A stretch of DNA of 42,876 nucleotides from JAKEGK01 sp036507695 (GTDB lineage: Bacteria; Pseudomonadota; Gammaproteobacteria; SZUA-152). Of the stretch, positions 34,804 to 42,765 are shown in pieces. The stretch covers positions 1 through 42,876 of the forward strand of contig DATCIR010000221.1 of the NCBI GenBank assembly GCA_036507695.1, read 5' to 3'. The notes beneath the pieces are model-generated. The model was not told the DNA's origin and did not search any database. It worked only from the letters and a program-made list of their open reading frames with translations. How positions within the stretch are numbered: position 1 is the stretch's first letter; every line of letters begins with the position of its first letter. A program made the position numbers and the translations under genes.

Positions 34804-36036
34804 TTAAACCACTTCACCCATTTTGAAGATGGGCAGGTACATGGCGATAACCAGGCCACCGATGAGCACCCCGAGGATCGCCATAATCATGGGTTCCAGC
34901 AAGGAGCTTAATCCATCGACCATGTTATCCACTTCCTCTTCGTAAAAGTCAGCGACCTTGGAAAGCATGGTATCCACCGCACCGGTTTCTTCACCAATCG
35001 CCAGCATTTGCACCACCATGTTGGGGAACAGGCCGGACTGTTTCATGGATACATTCATCTGGGTACCAGTCGCGACTTCGTCACGCATCTGCATTATGGC
35101 TTTACCATACACACTATTACCGCACGCATCGGCGACGGTTTCCAGCGCTTCCACCAGCGGCATACCGGCCGCGAACATGGTGGCCAGGGTGCGGGCGAAA
35201 CGGGCTATGGTTGCTTTCTTGACGATTTCGCCAAAAATGGGTGCTTTTAATATATATCTATCCAGCATTTGGTTAAATATTCTGGAACGTTTCTTTAGTT
35301 CGGCAAGGCCATAAACAACGGCGCCAAAAGCGCCGAAGATGGCCCACCAGTACGCTTGAAACAGGTTGGATAAATTCACCACCATCAAGGTCAGTGCCGG
35401 CAGGTCGGCGCCGAAACCTTCGAACATGCTTTTGAACTGCGGAATAACGAAAATCAACAAGATAGCGGTAATAATAAACGCCACCACAATAACCGCGGTG
35501 GGATAAAACAAGGCTTTCTTGATTTTGCCCTTGATCGCTTCAACCTTTTCCTTGTAGGTGGCGATTTTATCCAGCAAGGTTTCCAGAATACCGGCTTGTT
35601 CACCGGCGTGAACCAGGTTGCAAAACAGGTCATCAAAATAATAGGGAAATTTTCTTAATGAATCGGCCAGCGCGGTACCGCTTTCGACATCCGCCTTGAT
35701 AGCCATGATCATGGACTGCATGCTGGGATTTTCGTGTCCGCGGCCGACAATTTCAAAAGCCTGTACCAGCGGCACGCCGGCGGCCATCATGGTGGCCAGC
35801 TGACGGCTGAAAACGGCAATATCTTTGGTGGTGATTTTTTTCTTCCGTACTCCGCCGCCGAGCATGGATGTTGGCTTTTTCTTGACTTTCAGCGGAGTGA
35901 TGCCCTGACGGCGCAAGTCCGCCTTGATCAAGGCAACGTTAGTTCCCGTGGCTTCCCCTTTGATACGTTTGCCCTGTTTGTTAGTCCCTTCCCAAACAAA
36001 GGCTTCGGATTTAGGGGCTGCTGCTGCTTTTGCCAT
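34804..36036 (-). CDS. pilC: Type IV pilus inner-membrane platform protein PilC
   Basis: A 410-residue GspF/PilC protein. It has two repeated T2SSF domains (about 73-195 and 275-398), each starting with a FSRQLATMMAAGVPL or FARTLATMFAAGMPL segment, and three membrane helices at about 175-198, 220-245 and 378-400. It transmits ATP-driven motion from PilB to pilin insertion. The N-terminal cytoplasmic tail (FVWEGTNKQGKRIKGE) is typical. Conserved residues such as the LLDKIATYKEK and MLSKVADFYEEEVD segments are present. It follows pilB after 18 bases. Confidence 0.97.
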   Translation of the reverse strand: MAKAAAAPKSEAFVWEGTNKQGKRIKGEATGTNVALIKADLRRQGITPLKVKKKPTSMLGGGVRKKKITTKDIAVFSRQLATMMAAGVPLVQAFEIVGRGHENPSMQSMIMAIKADVESGTALADSLRKFPYYFDDLFCNLVHAGEQAGILETLLDKIATYKEKVEAIKGKIKKALFYPTAVIVVAFIITAILLIFVIPQFKSMFEGFGADLPALTLMVVNLSNLFQAYWWAIFGAFGAVVYGLAELKKRSRIFNQMLDRYILKAPIFGEIVKKATIARFARTLATMFAAGMPLVEALETVADACGNSVYGKAIMQMRDEVATGTQMNVSMKQSGLFPNMVVQMLAIGEETGAVDTMLSKVADFYEEEVDNMVDGLSSLLEPMIMAILGVLIGGLVIAMYLPIFKMGEVV

Positions 36037-36054
36037 ACGCTATTCCTTCGTTCC

Positions 36055-37773
36055 TTATTCTTTCGTTACGCGATTGATTTCTTCAAGGGAGGTTAGGCCG
36101 GCACGGACTTTTACCAGGCCGGACTGCCGTAAGTCATTGATGCCTTCCTTTTGCGCCTGGTCGGCCAATTGTATTGAATTGCCGCCTTCCATAATGATGC
36201 GGCGCATGGCATCCGATATGGGCATAACCTGATAAATACCGACGCGGCCTTTGTAACCGCCATTGCATTGGTCACAGCCATTGGGGGAGGGACCGTAGAT
36301 TTTAAGGGTTTTGACTTCGTCGGGTGAAAATCCAATATTAATGAGCGTTTGATGAGGGACATCCTTGACCTGTTTGCAATTGTTACATAAACGGCGCGCC
36401 AGACGCTGTGCAATGATAAGCTCAACGGAGGAGGCGATGTTATACGGCGCGATGCCCATATTGATCATACGGGCCAGGGTTTGCGGCGCGTCATTGGTGT
36501 GCAAGGTGGATAACACCAGGTGACCGGTTTGGGCGGCTTTAATCGCAATTTCACCGGTTTCCATGTCGCGAATCTCACCCACCATGATCACATCCGGGTC
36601 CTGACGCAGAAAGGCTTTTAGCGCGCTGGCAAACGTTAATCCTACCTTGTTGTCGACATTGACCTGGTTAATACCCGGCACGTTAATTTCCGCCGGATCT
36701 TCCGCCGTGGAAATATTACGGTCCTCGGTGTTGAGAATGTTGATGCCGGTATAGAGCGAAACCGTTTTACCGCTACCGGTGGGGCCGGTGACCAGAATCA
36801 TGCCCTGTGGCTTGGCCAGCGCGGCGAGATATTGTTGTTTTTGTTTTTCCTCATAGCCCAATACATCGATACCCAATTGCGCACTGGTGGGATCGAGAAT
36901 ACGCATTACGATTTTTTCACCAAACAAGGTGGGGCAGGTGCTCACACGAAAGTCGATCGCCCGGTTTTTGGATAAGGTCATTTTCATCCGGCCATCCTGC
37001 GGAATGCGGCGTTCAGAGATGTCCAGGCGTGATAATACCTTCAGGCGGGCGGCGATTCGTTTACTCAAACCAACCGGGGGTGAGGCAATCTCGGTTAATA
37101 CGCCATCCCGGCGGTACCTGACCCGGAAATATTTTTCGTAGGGTTCAAAATGGATGTCGGATGCGCCGGTATTAATGGCGTCCAGAAGGACCTTGTTGAT
37201 AAACCGTACCACCGGCGTGTCGTCGATATCGCTTTCGCCGCCACTGCTGTCGGTGTTGGTGGGATCCTCGGAGGAAATATCAATAGAGTCCAGGTCACCA
37301 TCCAGATCCTGCAACGAGGTATCACTGGCCGACATGGCTTTTTCGATAATGACATTGAGTTTGTCTTCCTCAACCAAAACCGCTTCGGTATTCATTCCCG
37401 CGTGGAATTTGAACTCATCGAGCGCAATCAGGTTGGTGGGATCCGAAACGGCAATAAATAGCCGATTGCCACGTTTAAATAAAGGAAGGCCGTGATGTTG
37501 GCGCACCAGTTTTTCATCCACCAGGCGCACGATCTCGGGATCCAGGTCTATCGCGGCGATATCGAGCAAGGGCACGCCGAATTCATGCGCGGCCGCAATC
37601 GCCAAGGCTTTACTATTTACCAGCTTGGATTCGACCAGGTGGGACACCAAGGGCAGTTTCTTCTTGGTAGCCGCATCCTGGGCTTTGACGGCATCCGCTT
37701 CAGACAGCAGGCCGTCTAGAACCAGCTTTCTTGCCAATCCACTGAGTTTCATGTGTGAACTTGGAGTTGCCAT
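36055..37773 (-). CDS. pilB: Type IV pilus assembly ATPase PilB
   Basis: A 572-residue hexameric ATPase that powers pilus extension. The N-terminal MshEN-like domain (about 10-145) is followed by an acidic linker (DLDGDLDSIDISSEDP, about 155-190) and the ATPase core. Walker A GPTGSGKT is at 330-337 (Lys336), the Asp box TAEDPAE near 356, Walker B DPDVIMVGEIRD near 398 and the His box TGHLVLSTLHTND near 425. The zinc site has CNNC near 462 and a CDQC segment about 34 residues later. No clear ribosome-binding site precedes the ATG; a second in-frame ATG (37752) would drop seven residues. pilA, the usual divergent neighbour, is not seen. Confidence 0.97.
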   Translation of the reverse strand: MATPSSHMKLSGLARKLVLDGLLSEADAVKAQDAATKKKLPLVSHLVESKLVNSKALAIAAAHEFGVPLLDIAAIDLDPEIVRLVDEKLVRQHHGLPLFKRGNRLFIAVSDPTNLIALDEFKFHAGMNTEAVLVEEDKLNVIIEKAMSASDTSLQDLDGDLDSIDISSEDPTNTDSSGGESDIDDTPVVRFINKVLLDAINTGASDIHFEPYEKYFRVRYRRDGVLTEIASPPVGLSKRIAARLKVLSRLDISERRIPQDGRMKMTLSKNRAIDFRVSTCPTLFGEKIVMRILDPTSAQLGIDVLGYEEKQKQQYLAALAKPQGMILVTGPTGSGKTVSLYTGINILNTEDRNISTAEDPAEINVPGINQVNVDNKVGLTFASALKAFLRQDPDVIMVGEIRDMETGEIAIKAAQTGHLVLSTLHTNDAPQTLARMINMGIAPYNIASSVELIIAQRLARRLCNNCKQVKDVPHQTLINIGFSPDEVKTLKIYGPSPNGCDQCNGGYKGRVGIYQVMPISDAMRRIIMEGGNSIQLADQAQKEGINDLRQSGLVKVRAGLTSLEEINRVTKE

Positions 37774-38368
37774 TCGTTTATCAGTTTACGCGATGTATTA
37801 ATCGTGATTAATTCTATATGATAATCGTTAGTTGGGAAAACCGGTGTGGTGGACAACGTTGGGTAACCAATTGACCTGCCTTCACTTTCTTCATTTTTTT
37901 CACTTTCCCGTTGCTATATTAATCCTGCCATATAATTAGGCGAATCTGGCTGAGAGCTATTCTGCTTTATTTGATGAGTCCATTTTATAGCGCAAACACA
38001 TTGCCTCGTCCAATGACAAGGATCCTGAATCTTAATCCATATCGGCAAGATATTCGCATTATTTAATAGTCAATGCCAAGCCCATGAGTATTTTAAGAAG
38101 AACATTTAAAGGGATATAGGTTATTAACTATACATGTTTCGCATTGTGAACCAACGCACAGGGTTATGAGCGGCTTTGACGAGCTGGTATTTTCTTTTTA
38201 AGCGAGTTTAAGATGGAAAGTAAGCAATCTTCTGATTCAAACGGCCGATTTTTGCCCTGCTAATAATAATTCCTGTACGGACCCAAGAAAGATGGCGATG
38301 CTATAAGGGGTATGATATTTGCAATAGTTAAGAAGAACTAATATTCAAAATATACATTTATATTAAAG

Positions 38369-38383
38369 TCCACAAACTGTGGA
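38369..38383. repeat. 15-bp inverted repeat upstream of the WlbA-like gene
   Basis: TCCACA and TGTGGA arms around a 3-base centre (AAC), about 100 bases before the ATG at 38479. Could be a regulator site; no factor is assigned. Confidence 0.45.
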
Positions 38384-38420
38384 TATTGCCTGGTAAGGCC
38401 GAGCGGCTTAAATGGGTGAT

Positions 38421-38437
38421 GGATTTTTAAAAAATCC
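38421..38437. repeat. 17-bp perfect palindrome upstream of the WlbA-like gene
   Basis: GGATTTTT, one A, AAAAATCC, 41 bases before the start codon. Eight-base perfect arms. It could be an operator or a small leader hairpin; no T-run beyond the arms. Confidence 0.5.
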
Positions 38438-38478
38438 TGACAACCTGGGTTAGATGATTACTGATATGCAAAACTCTC

Positions 38479-39534
38479 ATGCCAAGAATTATAACTAAAG
38501 ACCAAAAGATCAGGATTGCGGTCGTGGGTTGCGGCCGAATTTCCGGGAAGCATTTTGAAGCCATCAAGGCGCATGCCAAAGACCTGGAATTGGTTGCCGT
38601 ATGCGATACTAATAAAACGCTGCTGGATGCTACCGTTACTAAAACAGGTGCGACGGGATTTCACGATTTGCGTGACTTGTTAAAACAGACCGATACCGAT
38701 CTCGTTGCTTTGTGCACGCCTAGTGGTTTACATCCCCAACAGACTATCCGCTGTGCGAGAAGCGGCCGCCACGTGATGACCGAAAAACCCATGGCGACTC
38801 GCTGGAAAGAAGGTGTGAGCATGGTGCGTGCCTGCGATGACGCGGGTGTGCGTTTGTTTGTCGTAAAACAAAATCGCCATAATGCCACTTTGCAATTGCT
38901 AAAACGTGCGATAGTCAAAAAACGCTTTGGCAAAATCTACATGGTTCAGGTCAATGTGTTCTGGGCGCGCCCGCAGGAATATTATGACAGTGCCAGCTGG
39001 CGTGGCACCTGGGAATTCGATGGCGGCGCCTTAATGAATCAGGCAAGTCATTATGTGGACCTGCTGGACTGGTTGATCGGCCCGGTTAAAAGTGTACAGG
39101 CAATGATAGGAACACTGGCTCGCAATATCGAAGTGGAAGACTCGGCGGTATTAAACCTCCAATGGCGTTCCGGTGCGATGGGATCCATGAGTGTGTCGAT
39201 GCTGAGTTATCCAAGGAATCTTGAAGGCTCCATCACCATCTTAGGGGAAAAAGGCACCGTGAAACTCGGTGGCGTTGCAGTTAACCAATTCGAACACTGG
39301 GAATTTGCGGATCAGGATGAGGACGATGAAAAAATCGAAAACGCCAATTACGAAACGGCATCAGTGTATGGTTTTGGTCACCCCGCTTATTATCAAAATG
39401 TAATTGACACACTTCGAGGTACAGCAGAACCCTTGACCGATGGCAGGGAAGGTTTGCGATCATTGGAATTATTGATAGCCTCTTATATGTCTGCGCGCGA
39501 TGGGAAACAGATATCACTTCCCTTGGAATACTGA
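38479..39534 (+). CDS. wlbA: UDP-N-acetyl-2-amino-2-deoxyglucuronate 3-dehydrogenase (WlbA/WbpB-like)
   Basis: A 351-residue Gfo/Idh/MocA oxidoreductase. The Rossmann motif is VVGCGRIS (Gly17, Gly19), the EKP catalytic motif is at 102-104 and the proposed catalytic His is His191 in NQASHYVDLLDWL. The whole sequence resembles the WlbA subgroup, which oxidises C3 of UDP-GlcNAcA on the way to UDP-2,3-diacetamido-mannuronic or -glucuronic acid for O-antigen or LPS. The partners expected (WbpA, aminotransferase WbpE, acetyltransferase WbpD) are not in this window and may lie further right. Base composition is close to that of the core genes, unlike the next gene. No ribosome-binding site is evident. 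Confidence 0.87.
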   Translation: MPRIITKDQKIRIAVVGCGRISGKHFEAIKAHAKDLELVAVCDTNKTLLDATVTKTGATGFHDLRDLLKQTDTDLVALCTPSGLHPQQTIRCARSGRHVMTEKPMATRWKEGVSMVRACDDAGVRLFVVKQNRHNATLQLLKRAIVKKRFGKIYMVQVNVFWARPQEYYDSASWRGTWEFDGGALMNQASHYVDLLDWLIGPVKSVQAMIGTLARNIEVEDSAVLNLQWRSGAMGSMSVSMLSYPRNLEGSITILGEKGTVKLGGVAVNQFEHWEFADQDEDDEKIENANYETASVYGFGHPAYYQNVIDTLRGTAEPLTDGREGLRSLELLIASYMSARDGKQISLPLEY

Positions 39535-39769
39535 TGTGTAAATAGTATTTTCCGCATGAGGCTGGGTTTATTCCTGAAAGGTGAAGAATTGTTATTGATT
39601 TTACGTTGTTGGTAGTTGTGTCCGCAAAAAATTTGGTCGGGTAAATCTTTGAGGTAATTAGTTTGAAGTACCCCTCTTCGTAGCCGGTACGCAATTGTTA
39701 CATTACATAGGAGGCAAAATGTATTTTGCTCAGGATGGCTTGTGCAAATTGTCGATTGAATAACTCATT
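39535..39769 (+). other. AT-rich intergenic stretch before the flippase, no gene seen
   Basis: Part of a 322-base gap between the WlbA-like gene and the flippase. No reading frame or strong hairpin was recognised apart from the promoter element at its end. Confidence 0.5.
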
Positions 39770-39775
39770 TATAAT
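39749..39775 (+). promoter_or_regulatory. Possible promoter of the flippase gene
   Basis: A consensus -10 TATAAT (39770-39775) with TTGTCG (39749-39754) at a short 15-base spacing. It would give a leader of about 75 bases before the ATG at 39857. Confidence 0.4.
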
Positions 39776-39856
39776 GTCATCTCCTGTTATTTTTGTATTG
39801 AATCCTAACATCTTGCCACTTTTGTGTACCTCCTGTTTTTGTCTTGGTGCTCGGAA

Positions 39857-41308
39857 ATGTATGTTGACAAGCTAATTAAGGGCAGTTTTATTTATGGCTT
39901 GGGCGGGGCGCTGAACAGGTTTATTCAATTGCTGTTACTGCCCGTGTTTACGGCTTACTTATCGCCGGGGGATTTTGGCGTGATAGCTATGCTTGCTTTG
40001 GTAACTATGTTTATCGTACCGGTATTCAGTTTCGGTTTAGGTACATCGGTTGGAGTATGTTATTTTAACGCAGAGCAGTCACAAGATAAAAAAATCATCA
40101 TATTTAATGCGCTGATAATTTTAGCCATAAGTTCACTATTTTTAATTATAGTCAGTTACCTATGCAAAGACGAAATCAGTGTACTGTTATTTGGCGACTC
40201 GAAGTATGCTGACTATATAACCTTATCGGTTCTAACGGCCGCGATAATGGTGGTTGTTCAACCTTTTCAATTGCGATTGCAATTCGAGCAAAAAGCTAAA
40301 ATTTTTGCATTAATTTCGTTTGCAACGGTTCTGGCCACTACCACATTCGGTATTTTTTTTATCGTAATTCTAGATAGATCAGTTGCAGGTTATTTGGAAG
40401 CGAGTTTGATTGGTCAGTTTACGTCGTTAGTGATGTTCGCATCTGTGACATTATCTAACAATGTGTTGCGATTTTCAAAAAAGACAATACAAAAATTGTT
40501 GAATCATGGTATTCCGATGATTCCTTCCTTCTTGTTTCTTTTTATTATGCAAAACGGAGTGCGCTATCCACTAGAATGGTTTCATGGGCTTGATGCAGTT
40601 GGAGTATTTACCGTTGGAGCTAGTTTCGGATTAGTACTTGGTGTATTTACAAATGCATTTATCAGTGCATGGACACCATTTGCATTATCGTACTCAAACA
40701 AACAAGTTGAAGCTTCTAATTTACTTGGCCGCGTCACTTACTACTATATGGTAATTTTTGGTTTTTGCGTCGTGCTATTTTTCTTGTTTGCAAAACCGGC
40801 TGTAATGCTTTTTACGACAGCGCAATTTCACGACGCTTATCAAGTTGTTGGCTTTGTCGCTGCGTCGCAATACTTGAATGCACTGTTTTTAATGCTATTG
40901 CCACCAATATACTTTTCTGAAGATGTTAAGGTGGTCACTAGAATCCAGTTTTTGTCGACGTTACTCACTATTGCAATGTTTACGCTTTTAATTCCTAAGG
41001 CAGGGATCATTGGTGCAGCATTCAGCGTGTTTTTTGCGAGCATGTTTATGGTGGTTATTCAGTATTTGTGGGTGAGAAAAGAAAAATATTTGCGAATTAA
41101 CTATGAATTGAAAAAAATGTTGAAGTTGCTGTCTATTATTGTTTGCCTGTCATCTGCGAGCTTTTTGTTTGCTGATTCCAGTTTGATAACAGCATGTATC
41201 GTGGCAGTGTTAGGATCTATAGTGTCAGGAATGGTTATGTATTTTTTACTTGGGTTTAACTACAATTCTGTTAGGAAATTGCTGCTAGAGGGGTTTGCTG
41301 GTAAATAA
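39857..41308 (+). CDS. Wzx-type polysaccharide flippase (MATE/PST family)
   Basis: A 483-residue polytopic membrane protein with about 12-14 helices, starting at ATG 39857 (MYVDKLIKGSFIYGLGG). A GTG at 39824 would add 11 residues without a ribosome-binding site. The opening segment (SFIYGLGGALNRFIQLLLLPVFTAYLSPGDFG, split by helices) is typical of the polysaccharide-synthase/flippase family, whose members move lipid-linked O-units across the inner membrane. Codons are markedly AT-rich compared with the dcw genes, a usual sign of exchange in O-antigen loci. Sequence is too variable to state the sugar substrate. Next to it is an IS200-like element. Confidence 0.88.
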   Translation: MYVDKLIKGSFIYGLGGALNRFIQLLLLPVFTAYLSPGDFGVIAMLALVTMFIVPVFSFGLGTSVGVCYFNAEQSQDKKIIIFNALIILAISSLFLIIVSYLCKDEISVLLFGDSKYADYITLSVLTAAIMVVVQPFQLRLQFEQKAKIFALISFATVLATTTFGIFFIVILDRSVAGYLEASLIGQFTSLVMFASVTLSNNVLRFSKKTIQKLLNHGIPMIPSFLFLFIMQNGVRYPLEWFHGLDAVGVFTVGASFGLVLGVFTNAFISAWTPFALSYSNKQVEASNLLGRVTYYYMVIFGFCVVLFFLFAKPAVMLFTTAQFHDAYQVVGFVAASQYLNALFLMLLPPIYFSEDVKVVTRIQFLSTLLTIAMFTLLIPKAGIIGAAFSVFFASMFMVVIQYLWVRKEKYLRINYELKKMLKLLSIIVCLSSASFLFADSSLITACIVAVLGSIVSGMVMYFLLGFNYNSVRKLLLEGFAGK

Positions 41309-41318
41309 ATAAGGTAAT

Positions 41319-41337
41319 CCCCCGGCTTTGCCGGGGG
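41319..41337 (+). repeat. Left-end hairpin of the IS200-like element
   Basis: Eight-base perfect stem with a TTT loop, directly after the flippase stop region. Besides transposase recognition it may end transcription of the flippase, though no T-run follows. Confidence 0.7.
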
Positions 41338-41408
41338 ACTTCTTAGGTTTGACCGAGCGCTACGGTCAGCCTGATTCTTCTGACTCGATCAAAAGTTAGG
41401 AGAATCAA

Positions 41409-41840
41409 ATGAAAGAGTACCAGAGTCTTTGTCATACGAAATGGGATTGCAAATATCATGTGGTATTTATACCGAAGAGGCGGAAGAAAATGATATTTGG
41501 GGCAATCCGTAAGCATCTTGGCGAGATATTGCGCGAGTTGGCGGAACAAAAGGAGTGTCAGATTGTGGAAGGACATTTGATGCCGGAACACGTGCATCTC
41601 TGCATCAGTATTCCACCGAAACACTCGGTCTCGTATGTGGTTGGCTATATCAAAGGGAAGAGTGCGATATCGATAGCGAGGCGATTTGCCGGGAAGACGA
41701 AGAATTTCACGGGTGAGAATTTCGGGGCCAGAGGTTACTTTGTGACCACGATGGGACTCGATGAAGAGATGGTCAGGGCTTACGTCAGGAATCAAGACAA
41801 AGAAGATGCTCATTACGATCAACTCAAGCTGGGTGTGTAA
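41409..41840 (+). CDS. tnpA: IS200/IS605-family Y1 transposase TnpA
   Basis: A 143-residue HUH single-strand transposase. The metal-binding HUH motif is HVH at residues 61-63 (in LMPEHVHLCISIPP) and the nucleophilic tyrosine is Tyr125 in AYVRNQDKED. The start has AGGAG 7 bases upstream, and the N-terminal segment CKYHVVFIPKRRKK is the family signature. The catalytic residues are intact, so the element may still move. Such transposases excise and insert single-stranded DNA, often at replication forks. No accessory TnpB gene is present, which puts the element in the IS200 rather than the IS605 subgroup. Confidence 0.95.
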   Translation: MKEYQSLCHTKWDCKYHVVFIPKRRKKMIFGAIRKHLGEILRELAEQKECQIVEGHLMPEHVHLCISIPPKHSVSYVVGYIKGKSAISIARRFAGKTKNFTGENFGARGYFVTTMGLDEEMVRAYVRNQDKEDAHYDQLKLGV

Positions 41841-41843
41841 GCC

Positions 41844-41870
41844 AGCGCCTTCAGGCGCTTCATGTTTTTT
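41844..41870 (+). terminator. Terminator-like hairpin after tnpA
   Basis: Seven-base stem (41844-41850 with 41853-41859), then six T at 41865-41870. A second small hairpin (41871-41885, arms GCCCCT/AGGGGC) follows directly. Confidence 0.5.
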
Positions 41871-41898
41871 GCCCCTTTGAGGGGCTAACAAAGATAAA

Positions 41899-41917
41899 CC
41901 CCCGGTTTTGCCGGGGG
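41899..41917 (+). repeat. Right-end hairpin of the IS200-like element
   Basis: Arms CCCCCGG and CCGGGGG around TTTTG. Its sequence is almost that of the left-end hairpin. It sits 15 bases before the methyltransferase ATG, where it occupies the place of its leader. Confidence 0.7.
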
Positions 41918-41932
41918 TGACTTAATTAAATT

Positions 41933-42757
41933 ATGAATGAATCAATTTACGCAAAAAAACCGCTTCGATATATACGTGTAGATCAAGTGGAAATACCTTG
42001 TTTTTCCGCTTCGGATGATTATGTTGAGAATTACGAAAAAATCTCGGCGGACCATGTTGGGCACATGGAGTTAACGGGAGAGAACCCTTTTATAGATGAA
42101 AAATTCTGGATCGCCAGTGAAGAGTCAACGATTGATCTTATAAATAAATATATAAAACAAGGTGACAAGTTGCTAGATGTTGGGGTTGGTTTAGGGAGAT
42201 TACTGGAGAATTATCCTCAGTATGATCGGTATGGTATCGATATAAGTACGTCCTATTTGTCAATTTCGAAACGGAGAGGAATAGATGTTTGCTATTCCAA
42301 GATAGAAGATATGCCATACAAAGATTGTCAATTTGACATAGTAGTATGTACCGATGTTCTTGAGCATGTATTTAACCTTTACGACGCCTGTCAGAAAATA
42401 ATATCTACAGTAAAAAAAGGTGGCGTTTTAATAGTCCGTGTTCCCTACAAAGAAGACTTAAGTAATTATCTTAATCCAGAATATCCATATGAATATGTCC
42501 ATTTAAGAAATTTTGATGAGTACAGTTTGCAAATGCTTTTCGAAAAGATTCATAAGCTAGAAATGCTCGAGATTGTGAAAGCGCCATACCTAATGCCTTT
42601 TCTTGTTCCTAAGCTAAATATCCCTGTAACGGGTTGGCGTTGGTTGGTAAGAAACATGGTAATATTTACTCAAATATTTGGGGAAAAAACTTATAGACGG
42701 ATTATCCAAAAAATGTTCTTGCCTTATGAGATTAACATAGTGTTGCGGAAAGTATAG
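41933..42757 (+). CDS. Class I SAM-dependent methyltransferase
   Basis: A 274-residue protein with a Rossmann methyltransferase fold of the Methyltransf_11/25 type. Motif I LLDVGVGLGR is at residues 80-89, the acidic end of strand 2 is GIDIS at 101-105, and DVLEHV at 141-146 is motif IV/post-motif. The C-terminal part (about 185-274) is the variable substrate domain. It lies in a polysaccharide locus, so a sugar or lipid-linked-sugar methylation is a reasonable inference, but the substrate is unknown. It is very AT-rich. The IS200-like element ends 15 bases before its ATG and may have separated it from its former promoter. The asparagine synthase-like gene starts 8 bases after its stop. Confidence 0.88.
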   Translation: MNESIYAKKPLRYIRVDQVEIPCFSASDDYVENYEKISADHVGHMELTGENPFIDEKFWIASEESTIDLINKYIKQGDKLLDVGVGLGRLLENYPQYDRYGIDISTSYLSISKRRGIDVCYSKIEDMPYKDCQFDIVVCTDVLEHVFNLYDACQKIISTVKKGGVLIVRVPYKEDLSNYLNPEYPYEYVHLRNFDEYSLQMLFEKIHKLEMLEIVKAPYLMPFLVPKLNIPVTGWRWLVRNMVIFTQIFGEKTYRRIIQKMFLPYEINIVLRKV

Positions 42758-42765
42758 GTAATAAT

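Larger units (their letters stand above)
37774..38478. other. AT-rich 0.7 kb region between pilB and the polysaccharide genes, no gene seen
   Basis: No reading frame of credible length is present on either strand, and in particular no pilin. The base composition is distinctly more AT-rich than the pil genes. It must hold the promoters for pilB (minus) and the WlbA-like gene (plus), but several -10-like hexamers occur and I could not choose one; a sigma-54 GG-N10-GC element was looked for and not found. Two palindromes near the right end are listed separately. Confidence 0.6.
41319..41917 (+). mobile_element. IS200-like insertion sequence (IS200/IS605 family, tnpA only)
   Basis: A complete single-gene element of about 0.6 kb. 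Similar hairpins mark both ends in the same orientation: 41319-41337 (arms CCCCCGGC/GCCGGGGG, 3-base loop) and 41899-41917 (arms CCCCCGG/CCGGGGG). Such end palindromes are recognised by the Y1 transposase in this family, which makes no inverted repeats or target duplication. Exact ends may extend a few bases beyond the hairpins. It lies between the flippase and the methyltransferase gene, whose ATG is 15 bases after the right hairpin. Confidence 0.85.

Noticed and set aside
38386..38460. tRNA-like segment with a GGCCGAGCGG D-arm-like string and an anticodon-arm-like palindrome that would read TAA (leucine)
   Set aside because: No matching acceptor stem and no standard T-arm (GGTTCRA) could be found, so a tRNA gene is not supported. 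It might be a decayed remnant, but I cannot show it.
41343..41891. A 182-codon frame on the minus strand across the IS200-like element
   Set aside because: It is antisense to tnpA and includes the end hairpins. No family features; an antisense RNA is possible for IS200 elements but cannot be shown here.
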